Source: Scolanthus callimorphus (lineage: Eukaryota > Cnidaria > Anthozoa > Actiniaria > Edwardsiidae). Taken from it: DNA of 64,000 nucleotides. The stretch is from the NCBI GenBank assembly GCA_033964015.1, contig CM066914.1, forward strand, positions 12,391,831-12,455,830, read 5' to 3'. Both the position numbers and the translations under genes were made by a program. The notes under the pieces were generated by a model. That model was not told the origin of the DNA, did no database searches, and was given only the letters and a program-made list of their open reading frames with translations. Of the stretch, positions 23,881 through 35,319 are shown piece after piece. Position 1 is the first letter of the stretch. Each line of letters begins with the position of its first letter.

Positions 23881-24596
23881 CCCCCCCCCCCCCCCCCCCC
23901 ACACCCCGTTATCCCCACCCCATGCCCAAAAATCCATTGAAACTAAAATAGCAACAACACCTATCTGCCCCCCTTCCCCTCTTCCGACTCCGTTGCCCTT
24001 TAGAGAGCAGCTACAAATGCTTCCTGTAATTCACTTTTGCATCTGTTTGCATCCCACTTTATTGCTCGGGAAAATGTGACGTATTACACCAAAGCCTGCT
24101 AAAATGACTCAATTTCAAATAGTATTCATACTATATATATTGATTTATTTTTATAAAAGCAGAAATTTGGAATCAGCAAAAGAGTATTAAATATTGCCTG
24201 GGTTGGGGATATTTCACATAATTGTTGAAGTAAAAGCAATCTCAAATTATTTGCAATCGCCTTTTAGTATTGGGATAAACAAGCTTGCCTAAATGTATTA
24301 AGGTACTTATGTACTAGTAAGGGTCCATTTGGTGCTATTTGGAATAAACATCTTTTGTGCAGCTTTTAGAGAAAACGACATTTTCGGCACATTTTCAGTC
24401 AAAGACTTTCCTTCACTACACTTGGTCGTAGTACCATGCCCTAGTTTGCTTTAGGGGTTCCCATAGCAACCCCCTTTTTTCAGTTAAAGAGGGTTGCCAT
24501 AACATTTTATGCGCAAAAACGAAAAAAATCTATCCAACCCCGCTCGAATTATGAATAAGTTAATAACTAACCAATCAACAAAGTCAAATTGCCGTA

Positions 24597-25735
24597 TAAG
24601 GTCCCGTTCGCACTGCTTACAAAAAGTCAATTTGGCCTTTGGCAAAATTTGTCTGAACTCTAAAGGCTGGTTTCCATATAGTCGTATCAGTCGTACGAGT
24701 CGTATCAGTCGTCTGTGAAAAATTTCACGCGACCCGTACGACTATATGGAAACACTCGATGAGACGACTCATACGGCGTGATACGACAGCAGTTTTTAAT
24801 GGAAACCATCGCATACGACTCGTACGACTCATACGACCGATAAACACGGCGGCGCATACTCAATTCGATCACAAAAAGCCTTGCTTTACTCTAAAAATCA
24901 TCATTCTATACTAGCCAGCAAAGATACGAAAGTCTGAGAAAACGGCCTCGCGGTTTTTGTGAAGAAATTTAAATTATTAGCAGTAAAAACCGACGAAACG
25001 GGGATGAAACTTTAGAAAAAATACGCACTTCAAGATTCTAGTGAAGCGAAGTGATTGCGCGAGCCATAAATTGACTCTCTTGCCTTTTCTGCGTAAAAAC
25101 GGGACTGTAGAGGCCTTGAAGACTCGCGCTTCTGTTGGTAACCGCCATTTTGGTGCAAAATCACATGTTGTCAAGCGACTGATACGACCATATGGGAACC
25201 AAGAAACGCAAGGGTCGCACGAGTCGTCCTGTCTCTGCTGGAGGCCTGTTTCATACGACCGAAACGACTCGTACGACTGGTAAGACTATATGGAAACCAG
25301 CCTTAAGTTTTGTCGAAACAAGATTTGTTCGATGCGTTCGCACTGCTAGCGAAAACTACCAACAATTTTCAATCAAGAGGAAATTCGTTGACAGGCGGTT
25401 ATAACAGGAAACATTTGGGATCCAGTAAAGTAGTTATATGGATTGTAGCCAAGGGTTCGCGAGAAAATAAATCTTGCGAGAAAGAAGCACGAGGTCCGTT
25501 CTATATCTGTGATACGACTGAGACCTCTTTATTTGACCCCCCGTCTGTTGACGATCAGACCTGACAAGCGCGAGAGATGAGTGTGAGCTAGCTGTAGCCG
25601 GCTTCTTTGAACTTTGGTAGCGCTCGACAAAATTTGCTAAAATTTAGAAATGTCGTTCGCACTGGTTTCGGGCTCCCGATGACAGATTGTTTTGCAAAAT
25701 AAACACCAAATTCGCGTAGTGCGAACGGGACCTTA
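24597..25735. mobile_element. Inverted-repeat element (GTCCCGTTCGCACTGC family) carrying a nested element
   Basis: The left end TAAGGTCCCGTTCGCACTGC pairs with the right end GTAGTGCGAACGGGACCTTA. The interior is interrupted by the element at 24661-25305. A partial copy of the same family is at 26600-26700. No transposase ORF. Confidence 0.7.
24661..25305. mobile_element. Nested inverted-repeat element rich in CGTACGACT motifs
   Basis: The left end TAAAGGCTGGTTTCCATATA pairs with the right end ACTATATGGAAACCAGCCTT. It contains many tandem CGTACGACTCATACGAC variants. It lies entirely inside the 24597-25735 element, so it inserted later. Confidence 0.7.
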
Positions 25736-26710
25736 CCGATTTAAAATCAACTAATATCCAGCCGGGTTTGGATGACGATTTTTCACATCGATACATCAAA
25801 TCTACACAAAGTTTATAGAGTTTAAAGTCGGAAAATGTCTTCCAGAACTACGTTAAGCTGCGATAGAAAAACAAAATTCGCTATCTGAGGCCAACATTTC
25901 GCTTCTGATGTTAGAATCACTCAATATCGACGTTACGGTCGATATTTCTTCGAAATCAGAAAGTTTTAGAGACAGAACTGAGATCTACGCGCACTAGTTC
26001 ATCATCTTTTTGAAATAGCTTCCTTCCTTCACGAATTTTCTATTCTGATGGCCGCATTTCCTCCAGCAGGCAAGAGATGTCTGCGTAATTCAATTTTAGC
26101 CACCCAGCAGTCTTTTGTAGCCAATATTTCTCCCCAAATATGGATCTTTTGCCAAAGCTACTAGACATAGTAAATTGGATTAAATTGTGCTCAAGTTTGC
26201 GCTCGTTAAAACCAAAGCTCAGAACAAGCGCAAAACTGCGAAGTTTGGGATATACAACATTGAATTTTATAACAAGGAATAATCTGCCATTTAAGGCAAG
26301 GTGTCAAAAATATGATTTCTACGTCTCAGGGACGATTCTCTCTAGAATGCGCGCGGCATGACTCCAAGGGGGATTAACTGGAAATGAAATGCGATTAAGC
26401 TTGACCAACACAACAACACATCATTTCACTGAATGTTTTTAACAGAAGGTGAGGAAAAGAAGCAACTTAAAAAAATATTTCGTTCTTACAAATGATCAAA
26501 GCCTCTAAGAACAGAAATAATTGAAGTACTATCTTAATTGCGTATAAAAGTCGAATTCTGTGTCCAGTTAATGACTAACAGTAGGTCAAGGGTCAATACA
26601 ACAAGGTCCCGTTCGCACTGCGCGAATTTGGTATTTGTTTTGCAAAAATATCTGTCATCGGGAGCCTGATACAAGTGCGAACGCCATTACCAAATTTTGT
26701 CAAATATTTT

Positions 26711-27955
26711 TGGGTCTCTGTAGACCTCGGCGGACCGGACCTCGGCGGACAGGATAAATTAATTTCCTTTAATTTTTTTTTTTTCTACATTCGTTCAAAA
26801 AATAAAAAAAAACATCTTTCATAAAAAATCTTTCATTTTACTGCAGAAGGTATTGTCTGTTAGACGGGTCACCCTTCCAGCCGCCTGTCCCGTTGCGTGA
26901 CTCGCTCGCAGAACACATACCGTCGCGTAAGGCCCGGAATAAGCCTTTGGGTGTAATTGTGTAATGTTCTTCATTATTAACCTTTTTAACATTATGGGGA
27001 AAATAACAATCAAAATAAATAGCAGAAAATGATATACCTTGAACCTCAGTCATTTTTTTCTGACTACGGCGCTGCATCGTAGACTTTAGGCCAGTTTCAA
27101 ACGTTCTCTTGCCGCGTTAGATCCAATTGAACCGACTGGCTTTCTCCTTTTCGCAACAAAAGGAAGAATAAACAAGAAAAACAAGCTTTATATGACTGCT
27201 ATATGACTCATCTAGATTTCCCTTCTGCAGTAGACAATGGTGGTTTTCACACTAGAAGACGAACACATCGTCTGTACGTCTAGTGTGAATTTAGGTCGGA
27301 CTTCTTTTATAGACGATTTGTTCGTGTAGACAAATCGTCTATTAAAAATCGTCTTCCTAGACGGCCAAACAGACGAACAAATTGAGACGATTTGTTCGTC
27401 TCGAGAAGGTAAACTGACAGCTCGGTTGTTTGTGCAACCGGTGTTATTTCATGATAGTAAAGAGTGCACAATGTTACAATTGCCCAGGGTGAACTGACAG
27501 CTCGGGTTGTTTGTGCAAACTGGTTGTTTTTTCTTGCTACAAACAGGAAACAGCCACTAGAAAAGTACTGCTCGCATACCATTTTTCGCGAACTGACAGC
27601 TGAAATTGCTAGTGTGGAGATAAGGAATTCTACGTTTTTTGTAGCCGCGCGCCACAGAAAATCATTCTCCCACAAAAAAAGTACCGCTCATGCAAGAGCA
27701 GCAAAGGGTCTCGCTCTCCCGGTTAGACTTCTAGACGCTGGACGTGGGATACGGATGTTTTGCGAGCGAGTCACGCAACGGGACAGGCGGCTGGAAAGGT
27801 GACCCGTCTAACAGACAATACCTTCTTCAGTAAAATGAAATATTTTTTTATGAAAGATGTTTTCTTTTTTTTTTGGACGAATGTAGAAAAAAATATTTTT
27901 AAGGAAAAAAAAGTATCCTGTCTGCCGAGGTCCGGTCATTATTTTACAGAGACCC
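26711..27955. mobile_element. 1.25 kb element with ~200-base terminal inverted repeats
   Basis: About 26711-26930 (GGTCTCTGTAG...GACTCGCTCGCA) is the imperfect complement of about 27750-27955 (GCGAGCGAGTCACGCAACGG...ACAGAGACCC). The interior contains a shorter hairpin (27244-27292, TTCACACTAGAAGACG type) and direct repeats of CTGACAGCTCG. Short ORFs have no recognisable domains, so it appears non-autonomous. Confidence 0.75.
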
Positions 27956-27959
27956 AATA

Positions 27960-29020
27960 TTTTGGCGTCCAAAGTTCAAAGAAGCCGATTACAAATTTCG
28001 TAGAGCTCCTTTCGCCCCCAAATTTTGTTGAGCTGCAAAAGTCCTTTGTACTCTGACACCTAGCTGAAAGATATCATTAGCAGTTGTCAAATTTGATGAG
28101 CGAGACGCACAGAGGTATAGAGAAGGTTGTCATGTTCTCTCCGCCATTTCGCAATGGATCCCATGTACTCCTTTATCTGAAAATATCCTTTCCCAAGACG
28201 GCGTATGGCGGTTTCCCGCAGCACACAATTATCTTACGGATCACAAAGTCTTTCCTGTGACACATCAATCGAGTTCAAACACGGGTAGATTTTATCCATT
28301 TCTAGCCGAAGATATTTTAAAACTCGAACACAAACAATAATTTTAGCGTGCGAAAAGAAGATAAGACATATTCCGCGGCAACATTGGTTGTAGTCATTGA
28401 TTCAGTCTTGCACAACTGCAGTTTTGGACAACTTTCAGTGCGTTTGCAGCAATCTGTAGTAGTAATAGAGAATCTAGAGATTTGTGGCGGTATTCGCGGC
28501 GACGGCCGGGTTTGTTTACGAATTTTCAGTGCAATCGTTATTCAAAGTCATCACGTTCGATCGTTGTCGTTCTTGCAGTCATTTACTGCGATTTTCATAA
28601 TTGTGCGAACTCTACGTCAACCAACAAACAGCTGTCTGGCTTCCGTCAATCAAACGAGCGAACAGCTCGTGACTTTGCTGAGCATTCGAGAGATTCTGGG
28701 AGAGAGTCAGTAGATTCTTGACGGGGATCCCAAGGGGGCGTATCTTTCCTTACTAGCTCCCGCGACCCGCCCCCCGTCTTCATTTTTTTGCGCGCCACAA
28801 ATTTCTCCCAAGTTTCTCTTCCTGAAAGCTCCATGCAAGGGAACGCTTGCTACGCAGGCTAGAAACGGAGAAAAAGGGGCTCTGATTGCTCGAAAAAAAC
28901 CGGTTAAAACCCGACTGGAAATCATTGCGTTGTCCTGTTCAAATATAATTCCAACACCTCGACAAAATAGGCCATACCACGGTTTCCGCCGCCATTTTGT
29001 TGAGTAAACTCTGCGAATGT
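27960..29020. other. Intergenic sequence, no gene seen
   Basis: Short ORFs at 28348-28721 and 28707-29087 show no recognisable motif and no splice-linked continuation. Left unannotated. Confidence 0.45.
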
Positions 29021-29023
29021 AGA

Positions 29024-29513
29024 CTGCTTGCAGCCCCTTCTTCGGCGAACGTCCGTAAATCCAGGGAAATGTTTTTTTTTCACCCACGCACCACGGGGGG
29101 AAAACGCTGAAAGAATAGCCTGCGTAGCAAGCGTTCCCGTGTGTTTTTAGGGAAAAGAAAGCCGAGAAACAGAGCTTTTGGCCACGCGAAAATGGTGCGA
29201 GCGAGCCCCTTCATTTTCTGCGCGGCCCCCATTTTCGTCCTGAAAATGTATCGGGAACGCTTGCTACGCTGGCTACCGAAAGAAGGTACTGCGGACACTT
29301 TTTCTGTCAGAGACATCATTCTCACCCTGAACTGTGAATAATCCCTGAATGAAATCGCCGACAGCTAAATGACAATCATGGCAATCATGATTGTGATGAG
29401 AGCCTGATGCGTGTAAATGTAAACACCGTAAACAGAAGTCGAAGTGCGCTGCTGGTAAAAAAAAAAACACTTCCTCGATTTACGGACGTTCGCCGAAGAA
29501 GGGGCTGCAAGCA
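29024..29513. mobile_element. Inverted-repeat element related to 20347-21077
   Basis: The left end CTGCTTGCAGCCCCTTCTTC and ...GGCGAACGTCCGTAAAT pair with the right end ATTTACGGACGTTCGCCGAA and ...GGGGCTGCAAGCA. A second, inner pair is AGCCTGCGTAGCAAGCGTTC (29117) and GAACGCTTGCTACGCTGGCT (about 29255). Confidence 0.7.
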
Positions 29514-30201
29514 TTCTATGTAACTACAGAATGTTGCTCTCTTCGCGGAGAAGGAAGAGCGAAATCACTACAAGAATGTGAAATCACTACAACAATAGAA
29601 TGTCTCAGGGATAACGCGTCACGGTCTATGTACATCAGCATCTAAGCGGTTATTGACGCTCCGCTGACAGATCTTTTAACCAATCAGATCGTTCTAAGTG
29701 AAATTCCTTTGACAAAAGCATACCAAACCTACACGCATCCGGCTCTCATACAAAAGCGATGTTTTTAAAACAGAAAAAAAAAAACATTCGAGGCAAGGAA
29801 GACAAAGGATAACTTAAAACCATTTGGGTTGATATGGCAATCAAGTTCGACCACTGAAAAGGCCGAATCCAGCGTTTTGGTTAGATTGACGGCTGGAAAT
29901 CCGTGAAAATCGCCAATCGCAACATTGAATTTTGAAGTCGCGTAGAACGCATACAGTACCTGGAAAACCAGAAGCTCGATGGAGGCGTCTGGTACTATTC
30001 CCGGTTGACAGTTATCCAATTTGCGTGTCGGGAAAAACCGGCTTTCCGTCACGTGCTTGCGCCTGTCGTGACAACTGTTAAAAGTGTGTTTACATTTAGA
30101 TTTTGCGCCACGTTCGACCTACGATAGTTTCAAGATTTTTAGTACTGAGATGTTTTTTGTCAGCCAGGAAAAGAACTACAGAAATATAATATATATATAA
30201 T

Positions 30202-30510
30202 TAACCATTATCCTTCGAGATTGCGCAGACTATCGTCTGATACTTAGTCGACGAGGGACGAAGTCACGAGTTGGCTAAAATCAGACGATATTCTGCAAAA
30301 TCGAGCAGGATAATGGTTTTATTATTCAGCACATCAATAGCACAAAAATCCCTGAGCGAACATTACTTTTGTGTATTATTACGAGCTGAACACATCATAT
30401 TTCCCTCAGACGACGAATATCGCAGGATATCTGTCATGTACAGAAGACAGCTATTGGCATTCCAGTGACCATATTTGGGCAGTGCATCGATGTGCTGAAT
30501 AATAAACCCT
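30202..30510. repeat. Two overlapping inverted repeats
   Basis: AACCATTATCCTTCGAGATT (from 30203) is complementary, imperfectly, to sequence near 30296-30316. TTATTATTCAGCACATCAAT (about 30317) pairs with ATGTGCTGAATAATAA (about 30490). Probably remnants of small foldback elements. Confidence 0.5.
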
Positions 30511-31056
30511 GCTATCTGCAGAAGACACCCAGTACTAGCCTCGGTGAAAATCACAAGAAGTCTACTACAAAAATATAACAGGTTTACCTTTAGTAGGTTT
30601 AGGTGTAATAAGGATTTTCAGTTTATCAGAAGCCGCTAGTGAGCATAAATTTGCACTAGCAAAATACTCATAGCTAAAATTTGTCGGGCAACTTTTGTAA
30701 TGTCATTATTCAAATTATTAATTATTACATGCAGCCTAAATGTCAACACAGCCTCGTCAAATCTTGAGATTCTCCATCACGTGGCAGATAAATAAAGAAA
30801 ATGTCAGAAAAAATCGTATGAACATTTTCACAATCATTATGCAGGTGACGACACCCGCAATGCGGGTGAGTTGACAGCTATGATACAGAATAAAATGTTA
30901 TGATTGCTCCCATGTCCTGCACGTCACAACTGTCTCACGAATAAATTCATTTCGGATAGTGTAGCTGAACGCCGTTTTGGGTTGCGAAGATCACGTTTTC
31001 AGGGTTTATGTGGGATTTTGCACGGCTTGCCTACTAGACAAAATGTCGCCTCCCCT

Positions 31057-31690
31057 ACCCGTATTTGATAGCTATCGTAAACCCCCTACCCATATCATAC
31101 TTTGATGGCTGTCGCACACATGCACCCCCCCCCCCCCACCACCATACTTCATGACTCTCATACGATAGCTGTCGTACACTGGGACCCTCCTACCCATATT
31201 TGATAGCTGTCGCATACAGGTACCCGCTACCCATATTTGATAGCTGTCGTACACGGGGACCCTCTCCTACCCATATTTGATAGCTGTCGCATACAGGTAC
31301 CCGCTACCCATATTTGATAGCTGTCATACATGGGGACCCTCCTACCCATATTTGATAGCTGTCGCATTCAGGTACTCCCTACTCATATTTGATAGCTGTC
31401 GCATACAGGTACTTCCTACACATATTTGATAGCTGTCACGTACAGGTACTCCCTATCCATATTTGATAGCTGTCGTACACGGGGACCCTCTTACCCATAT
31501 TTGATAGCTGTCGCATGCAGGTACCCGCTACCCATATTTGATAGCTGTCGCATTCAGGTACTCCCTACCCATATTTGATAGCTGTCGAATACAGGTACCC
31601 GCTACCCATATTTGATAGCTGTCGTCGCATAAAGGTACCCCCTACCTATATTTTGATAGCTGTCGCATACAGTTACCCCCTCTCTGTTTA
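31057..31690. repeat. ~37-base minisatellite
   Basis: About 17 copies of CTACCCATATTTGATAGCTG plus TCGCATACAGGTACCCG with variable ends. No spacers and no coding content. Confidence 0.9.
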
Positions 31691-32036
31691 GGTTGGTAGG
31701 CAGCTGCCTGCACCCCCCCACCCCCAAATTGGGTCCCCATCTGGGGCAAGTGTTTTGACCTGCCCCCTAAAATACATCATGTCCATCATAAAATATTCAA
31801 AAGAGATTCCATTTAGAATTTAATACATCTCAATAAATTATTTTAATGATGTCTTTAATAAACTTCTTATGAAGATAAAATACATATTCTCAGTCATTAT
31901 TTGTGTTCAGTTACAATATAACAGTCAAAATTTTAGGTTAAAGTTACTATAGTTAAAATTAATCTCATATTTCCTGGGGGAATAGCTAAATCCGTTTACG
32001 AAGGCGATATCCAGTCGTGGTAATAAATAGAGGATA

Positions 32037-32172
32037 TTACATGGCCGCGCGGAGATACGAATTTTATCTTCGAGTGTTGAAAATTTATCTCACGAGTGAG
32101 CGCAGCGAACGAGTGAGATAAATTTTTAACACGAGAAGATAAAATTCGTATCTCCAAGCGGTCATGTAATGT
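32037..32172. mobile_element. Palindromic MITE
   Basis: TTACATGGCCGCGCGGAGATA and ACGAATTTTATCTTCG at the left pair with CGAGAAGATAAAATTCGTAT and CTCCAAGCGGTCATGTAA at the right. The centre is CACGAGTGAGCGCAGCGAAC. Near-perfect stem of about 60 bases. Confidence 0.75.
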
Positions 32173-32693
32173 TCTGTTTATTATATAAACATCAATGAAA
32201 TACCAAATTCAAATTTTATTTGAGTTAAGCTTAAAAATCGAGCATCCAGCAAAGGCAAGTGTGATATTTTCACATGTGAAAATAACATGATATTTTCACG
32301 TGTGAAGATATCAAGTTTTCGCGCGGGAGATCACCTTGTATTTCATTGGTGTTTATATAATAATAGGTAATATCATGTTTATGGTATACACCTAGTTCAA
32401 AATGTTCGATTTTCGTTCACCCGATGAGGCGGACTCGTCGTTGACATGGCAAGATTTTCACGAACATCCTAGCAAGTTCACATCAATGAATTCCTCAAAG
32501 ATATCGCGAATTAATACCACTTACGGCGCAAAGCACACTTCGCTTATCGTTAAAAACTACAATCATATTTCCATATCTTATCTTCAATAATTTACAATGA
32601 TAACAAGTGGGGTACATACTCAGGGCTAGCAACAAAGGCGAGAGCGCCGACTTGCGAGAGGAATGACTCGCTCACGGCGACCTGTCCTTTCCC

Positions 32694-32999
32694 TTAACTC
32701 AGTGCCATCTCTGTTCCAGTATCTATATGGATTTCCATCTTTCTCTCATTTCCGGAGCGTCTCGTTTCGCTGGTCTTTGATTGATTTCGCTTTGGGTGAT
32801 CATCACCGAGCCGGCTTTCGTTGTCCGATTTTCCTCTTTTTCTGCTCGATGCCGATGGATCGTTGAGATCCCCACCTTTTTCACCATGATTTTCAGTCTC
32901 CGTTTCTTGTAAGCGTGATACTTGGCGGTTGTCTCTCGCGACGTGAGGAGCAAATATTATTTCCGAGGTTCGATGAAACGCCGATGGAGAGCAACCCAT
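32694..32999 (-). CDS. Possible small acylated protein, 101 residues, unknown
   Basis: Not recognised. A single open frame starts in a good context (AAAATGGGT) and begins MGCSPSAFHRTSE. Gly2 followed by Cys3 is the usual N-myristoylation plus palmitoylation signature, so a membrane-anchored protein is plausible. The rest is hydrophilic and mixed-charge, rich in Lys, Arg, Glu, Ser and Asp, with no domain or membrane segment. It may be a first exon continuing to the left (a weak GTTAAG donor overlaps its end) or a one-exon gene. A chance ORF cannot be excluded. Confidence 0.35.
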   Translation of the reverse strand: MGCSPSAFHRTSEIIFAPHVARDNRQVSRLQETETENHGEKGGDLNDPSASSRKRGKSDNESRLGDDHPKRNQSKTSETRRSGNERKMEIHIDTGTEMALS

Positions 33000-33582
33000 T
33001 TTGGTACCAAGGCGTAGAAAACGTGAGAAATCTGTATGTTTGGCTTTATAATTGATCTAGTAGTGGCTTAACCGAGAGAGTGTACAATCATCAAGAACTA
33101 ATGGTGCTTATTAAATAATGATCACCTTTGCTTACCAAAAAACAAATATACATAAACAACTGGTTGCCAAGGAGAATTATTTATTTATTTGTTGCTAAGT
33201 AAGGAGATTTGTCCCCTTAGTTACTGAAAAACAAACAAAAATACTAACAGAACATTATTACAGATTTCTATAGCGACTGTTGCCAAGTCGGGAAAATCGG
33301 AAACTGATCCCACGGGGCTTTCAAAAGGTGGCCGCCATTAAGTCACGTGATTTACGTTTCTATGGTTACAGCATCTACTAAAACGTAGGTCTTCTTGAAA
33401 TGTTTATACTGCTCATCTTTGGCGTTATCCAGTAAACAGAATAATTAACAAATTCTAAAACAGATTCTTAGCCATGCCTTACAACAACTCGCGACAAAAA
33501 TATGAAATGAAATTTTAAAAGATCCATTCACACGGTCGTCCTCGTACCCAGGTCGTCTCGACGACGTGAAAGGAGGCTCTCG

Positions 33583-34458
33583 TCAGGGGAGGGGTAGGGG
33601 TTCTTCGTCTTTGTATGCCGTAACACAGGAGAATACAGAAGCATACACCTCTTTACCAGTCTCCTTATTTTCTTGACCCAGCCCGGTCAATCTCCGTTTC
33701 CTGGCAAGTTCGCGAGCAAACAGTTTCAACTGAATAACATTACTAATTGTTCTGGCATGATCGTCCACATTTTGAAAAGTTCCCAAAGAATGCGACTCTT
33801 CTTTGATCTTGACTACATCCTGCCTTAACTCGTCTGTGTTTTGCCTGTTTGCCTGCCCTCCCGGAGCGTTCTTGTAGGTATATCGTGAGTAAATAGGCAG
33901 TCCTTGGCCACTCTGCTTGGTTCTTTTGGCGGAAGGAGTTGCTGTTTTGTTTTCTGTTTTTTGCATCTGTTTACCTTGTGACGGGGGAGCACTACGAGAT
34001 CTCTGACTCCTTTGCTGGCCTGTCTCTTCTCTGCTCAAAAGTGCCTCGTCCTTTTCAGATTTTCGTTTCAGTCCCTGTTCAAATGCATCAGAATAAGACG
34101 TCTTCTGCATAACGGTTGTCCCCCTTAATCTCTCTGCCAATTCCGAGACAAACCAAGTACCGGTGCATTCTTCGTCCCCCTCACCAGCGCCAGTACTAGA
34201 ACATCTTTGAAGAGGCGGAAGAAAATTCGCGCGCAAGATCTTCTTGGTGAGCTTAGTGAATCCTGCTGCTTGGTCAAGTGAGAGGTTTTGAAGAGCGTAC
34301 TCAACTTGACTTGTTTCGATCTTCTGTTTTTGTTTTGCTCTATCAGCCTCCATGTTTTTTAACTTCTGCTGTAACCGTCTAAGTTCGAAATCATTTCTCT
34401 TGGTGATTAGATCTGCGTTCTCTCCACTAAGAGATCGTCGAAATCTTTCTGAGCTCAT
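33583..34458 (-). CDS. Predicted 291-residue coiled-coil protein, unknown family
   Basis: Not recognised. The longest uninterrupted frame of the accessory region. From the ATG at 34458 (MSSERFRRSLSGEN) it runs 291 codons to a stop at 33583. Residues about 15-55 (FELRRLQQKLKNMEADRAKQ and following) look like a coiled coil. A Lys/Gln/Ser-rich disordered middle follows, then a helical, basic C-terminal part (QLKLFARELARKRRLTGLG). The frame is open 11 codons upstream of this ATG to 34491, with a stop a few codons further up. The ATG is therefore the natural start unless a weak acceptor at about 34495 joins an earlier exon. The length and protein-like composition favour a real gene. Confidence 0.6.
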   Translation of the reverse strand: MSSERFRRSLSGENADLITKRNDFELRRLQQKLKNMEADRAKQKQKIETSQVEYALQNLSLDQAAGFTKLTKKILRANFLPPLQRCSSTGAGEGDEECTGTWFVSELAERLRGTTVMQKTSYSDAFEQGLKRKSEKDEALLSREETGQQRSQRSRSAPPSQGKQMQKTENKTATPSAKRTKQSGQGLPIYSRYTYKNAPGGQANRQNTDELRQDVVKIKEESHSLGTFQNVDDHARTISNVIQLKLFARELARKRRLTGLGQENKETGKEVYASVFSCVTAYKDEEPLPLP

Positions 34459-34929
34459 ACTCGGAGAGGAGGACTGAATTAGATCTTTCAATTGAACTCC
34501 AAATGGTTATAGCAGCTAAAGCAGTGAGTATTGAAAATACGTGAGGCTTTCTAAACTATCTCTGCATGTTGCTTTTCACAGGCGGCGTGGCAAAAGTCAA
34601 TGACAATCATATGCGATGGACCGTGGTCAACGCCCACGGCGAAAAGACCTTCGTGACTGTTTTAAAGATGGATTAAGTTGAGCCATCCACAAACATACAA
34701 GTTAGCTCAGAGCTCGCAAAACTGCCAAGGGTTTTTTCGATGCCAAAATGTAGGGAAGGTTTTTCTATAAATCGACAAGAAAAAGAATAGAGCGTCACTG
34801 CAATTCAAACTTCGCGCCTTGCTGCGCAAAGTACATGATAGTAGTGAGTGTCGAATGAAAACATTTGATTGTAACCCACATAACAATAACGCTAGTTTCC
34901 TAGGAAATCAGCCGACAAAGCTTAAACTT

Positions 34930-35310
34930 GGCCTTTGAAGCTAAAAGTGAAACCCTGCATCCTGCACTATGTGGAAATGCAAAGGGGCTGGCACGGCAAT
35001 TCGTTTATGACAAAAAGTGGAGCTTATCAAGTATAACCTGTATAACTGGTGATTCTCAGCGCTACGTTTCTAAGTGAAAACAACTGCATTGATCTGCAAC
35101 CCGTGTCGTTGGCCTCTGCATTGATCTGCATTGATCTGCAATCCGTGTCGTTGGCCTTTGAAGCTAAAAGTGAAACCCTGCATCCTGCACTATGTGGAAA
35201 TGCAAAGGGGCTGGCACGGCAATTCGTTTATGACAAAAAATTGGAGCTTATCAAGTATAACCTGTATAACTGGTGATTCTTAGCGCTACGTTTCTAAGTG
35301 AAAACATCTG
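34930..35310. repeat. Tandem duplication, unit ~223 bases
   Basis: GGCCTTTGAAGCTAAAAGTG at 34930 recurs at 35153. About 150 bases of near-identity follow (AACCCTGCATCCTGCACTAT...). The spacer repeats CATTGATCTGCA. Confidence 0.85.
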
Positions 35311-35319
35311 CATTGATCT

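Noticed and set aside
28348..29087. Overlapping ORFs of 121-126 codons
   Set aside because: No recognisable domain and no consistent frame conservation; likely chance.
31057..31690. 37-base direct repeats resembling a CRISPR array
   Set aside because: No unique spacers; simple minisatellite.
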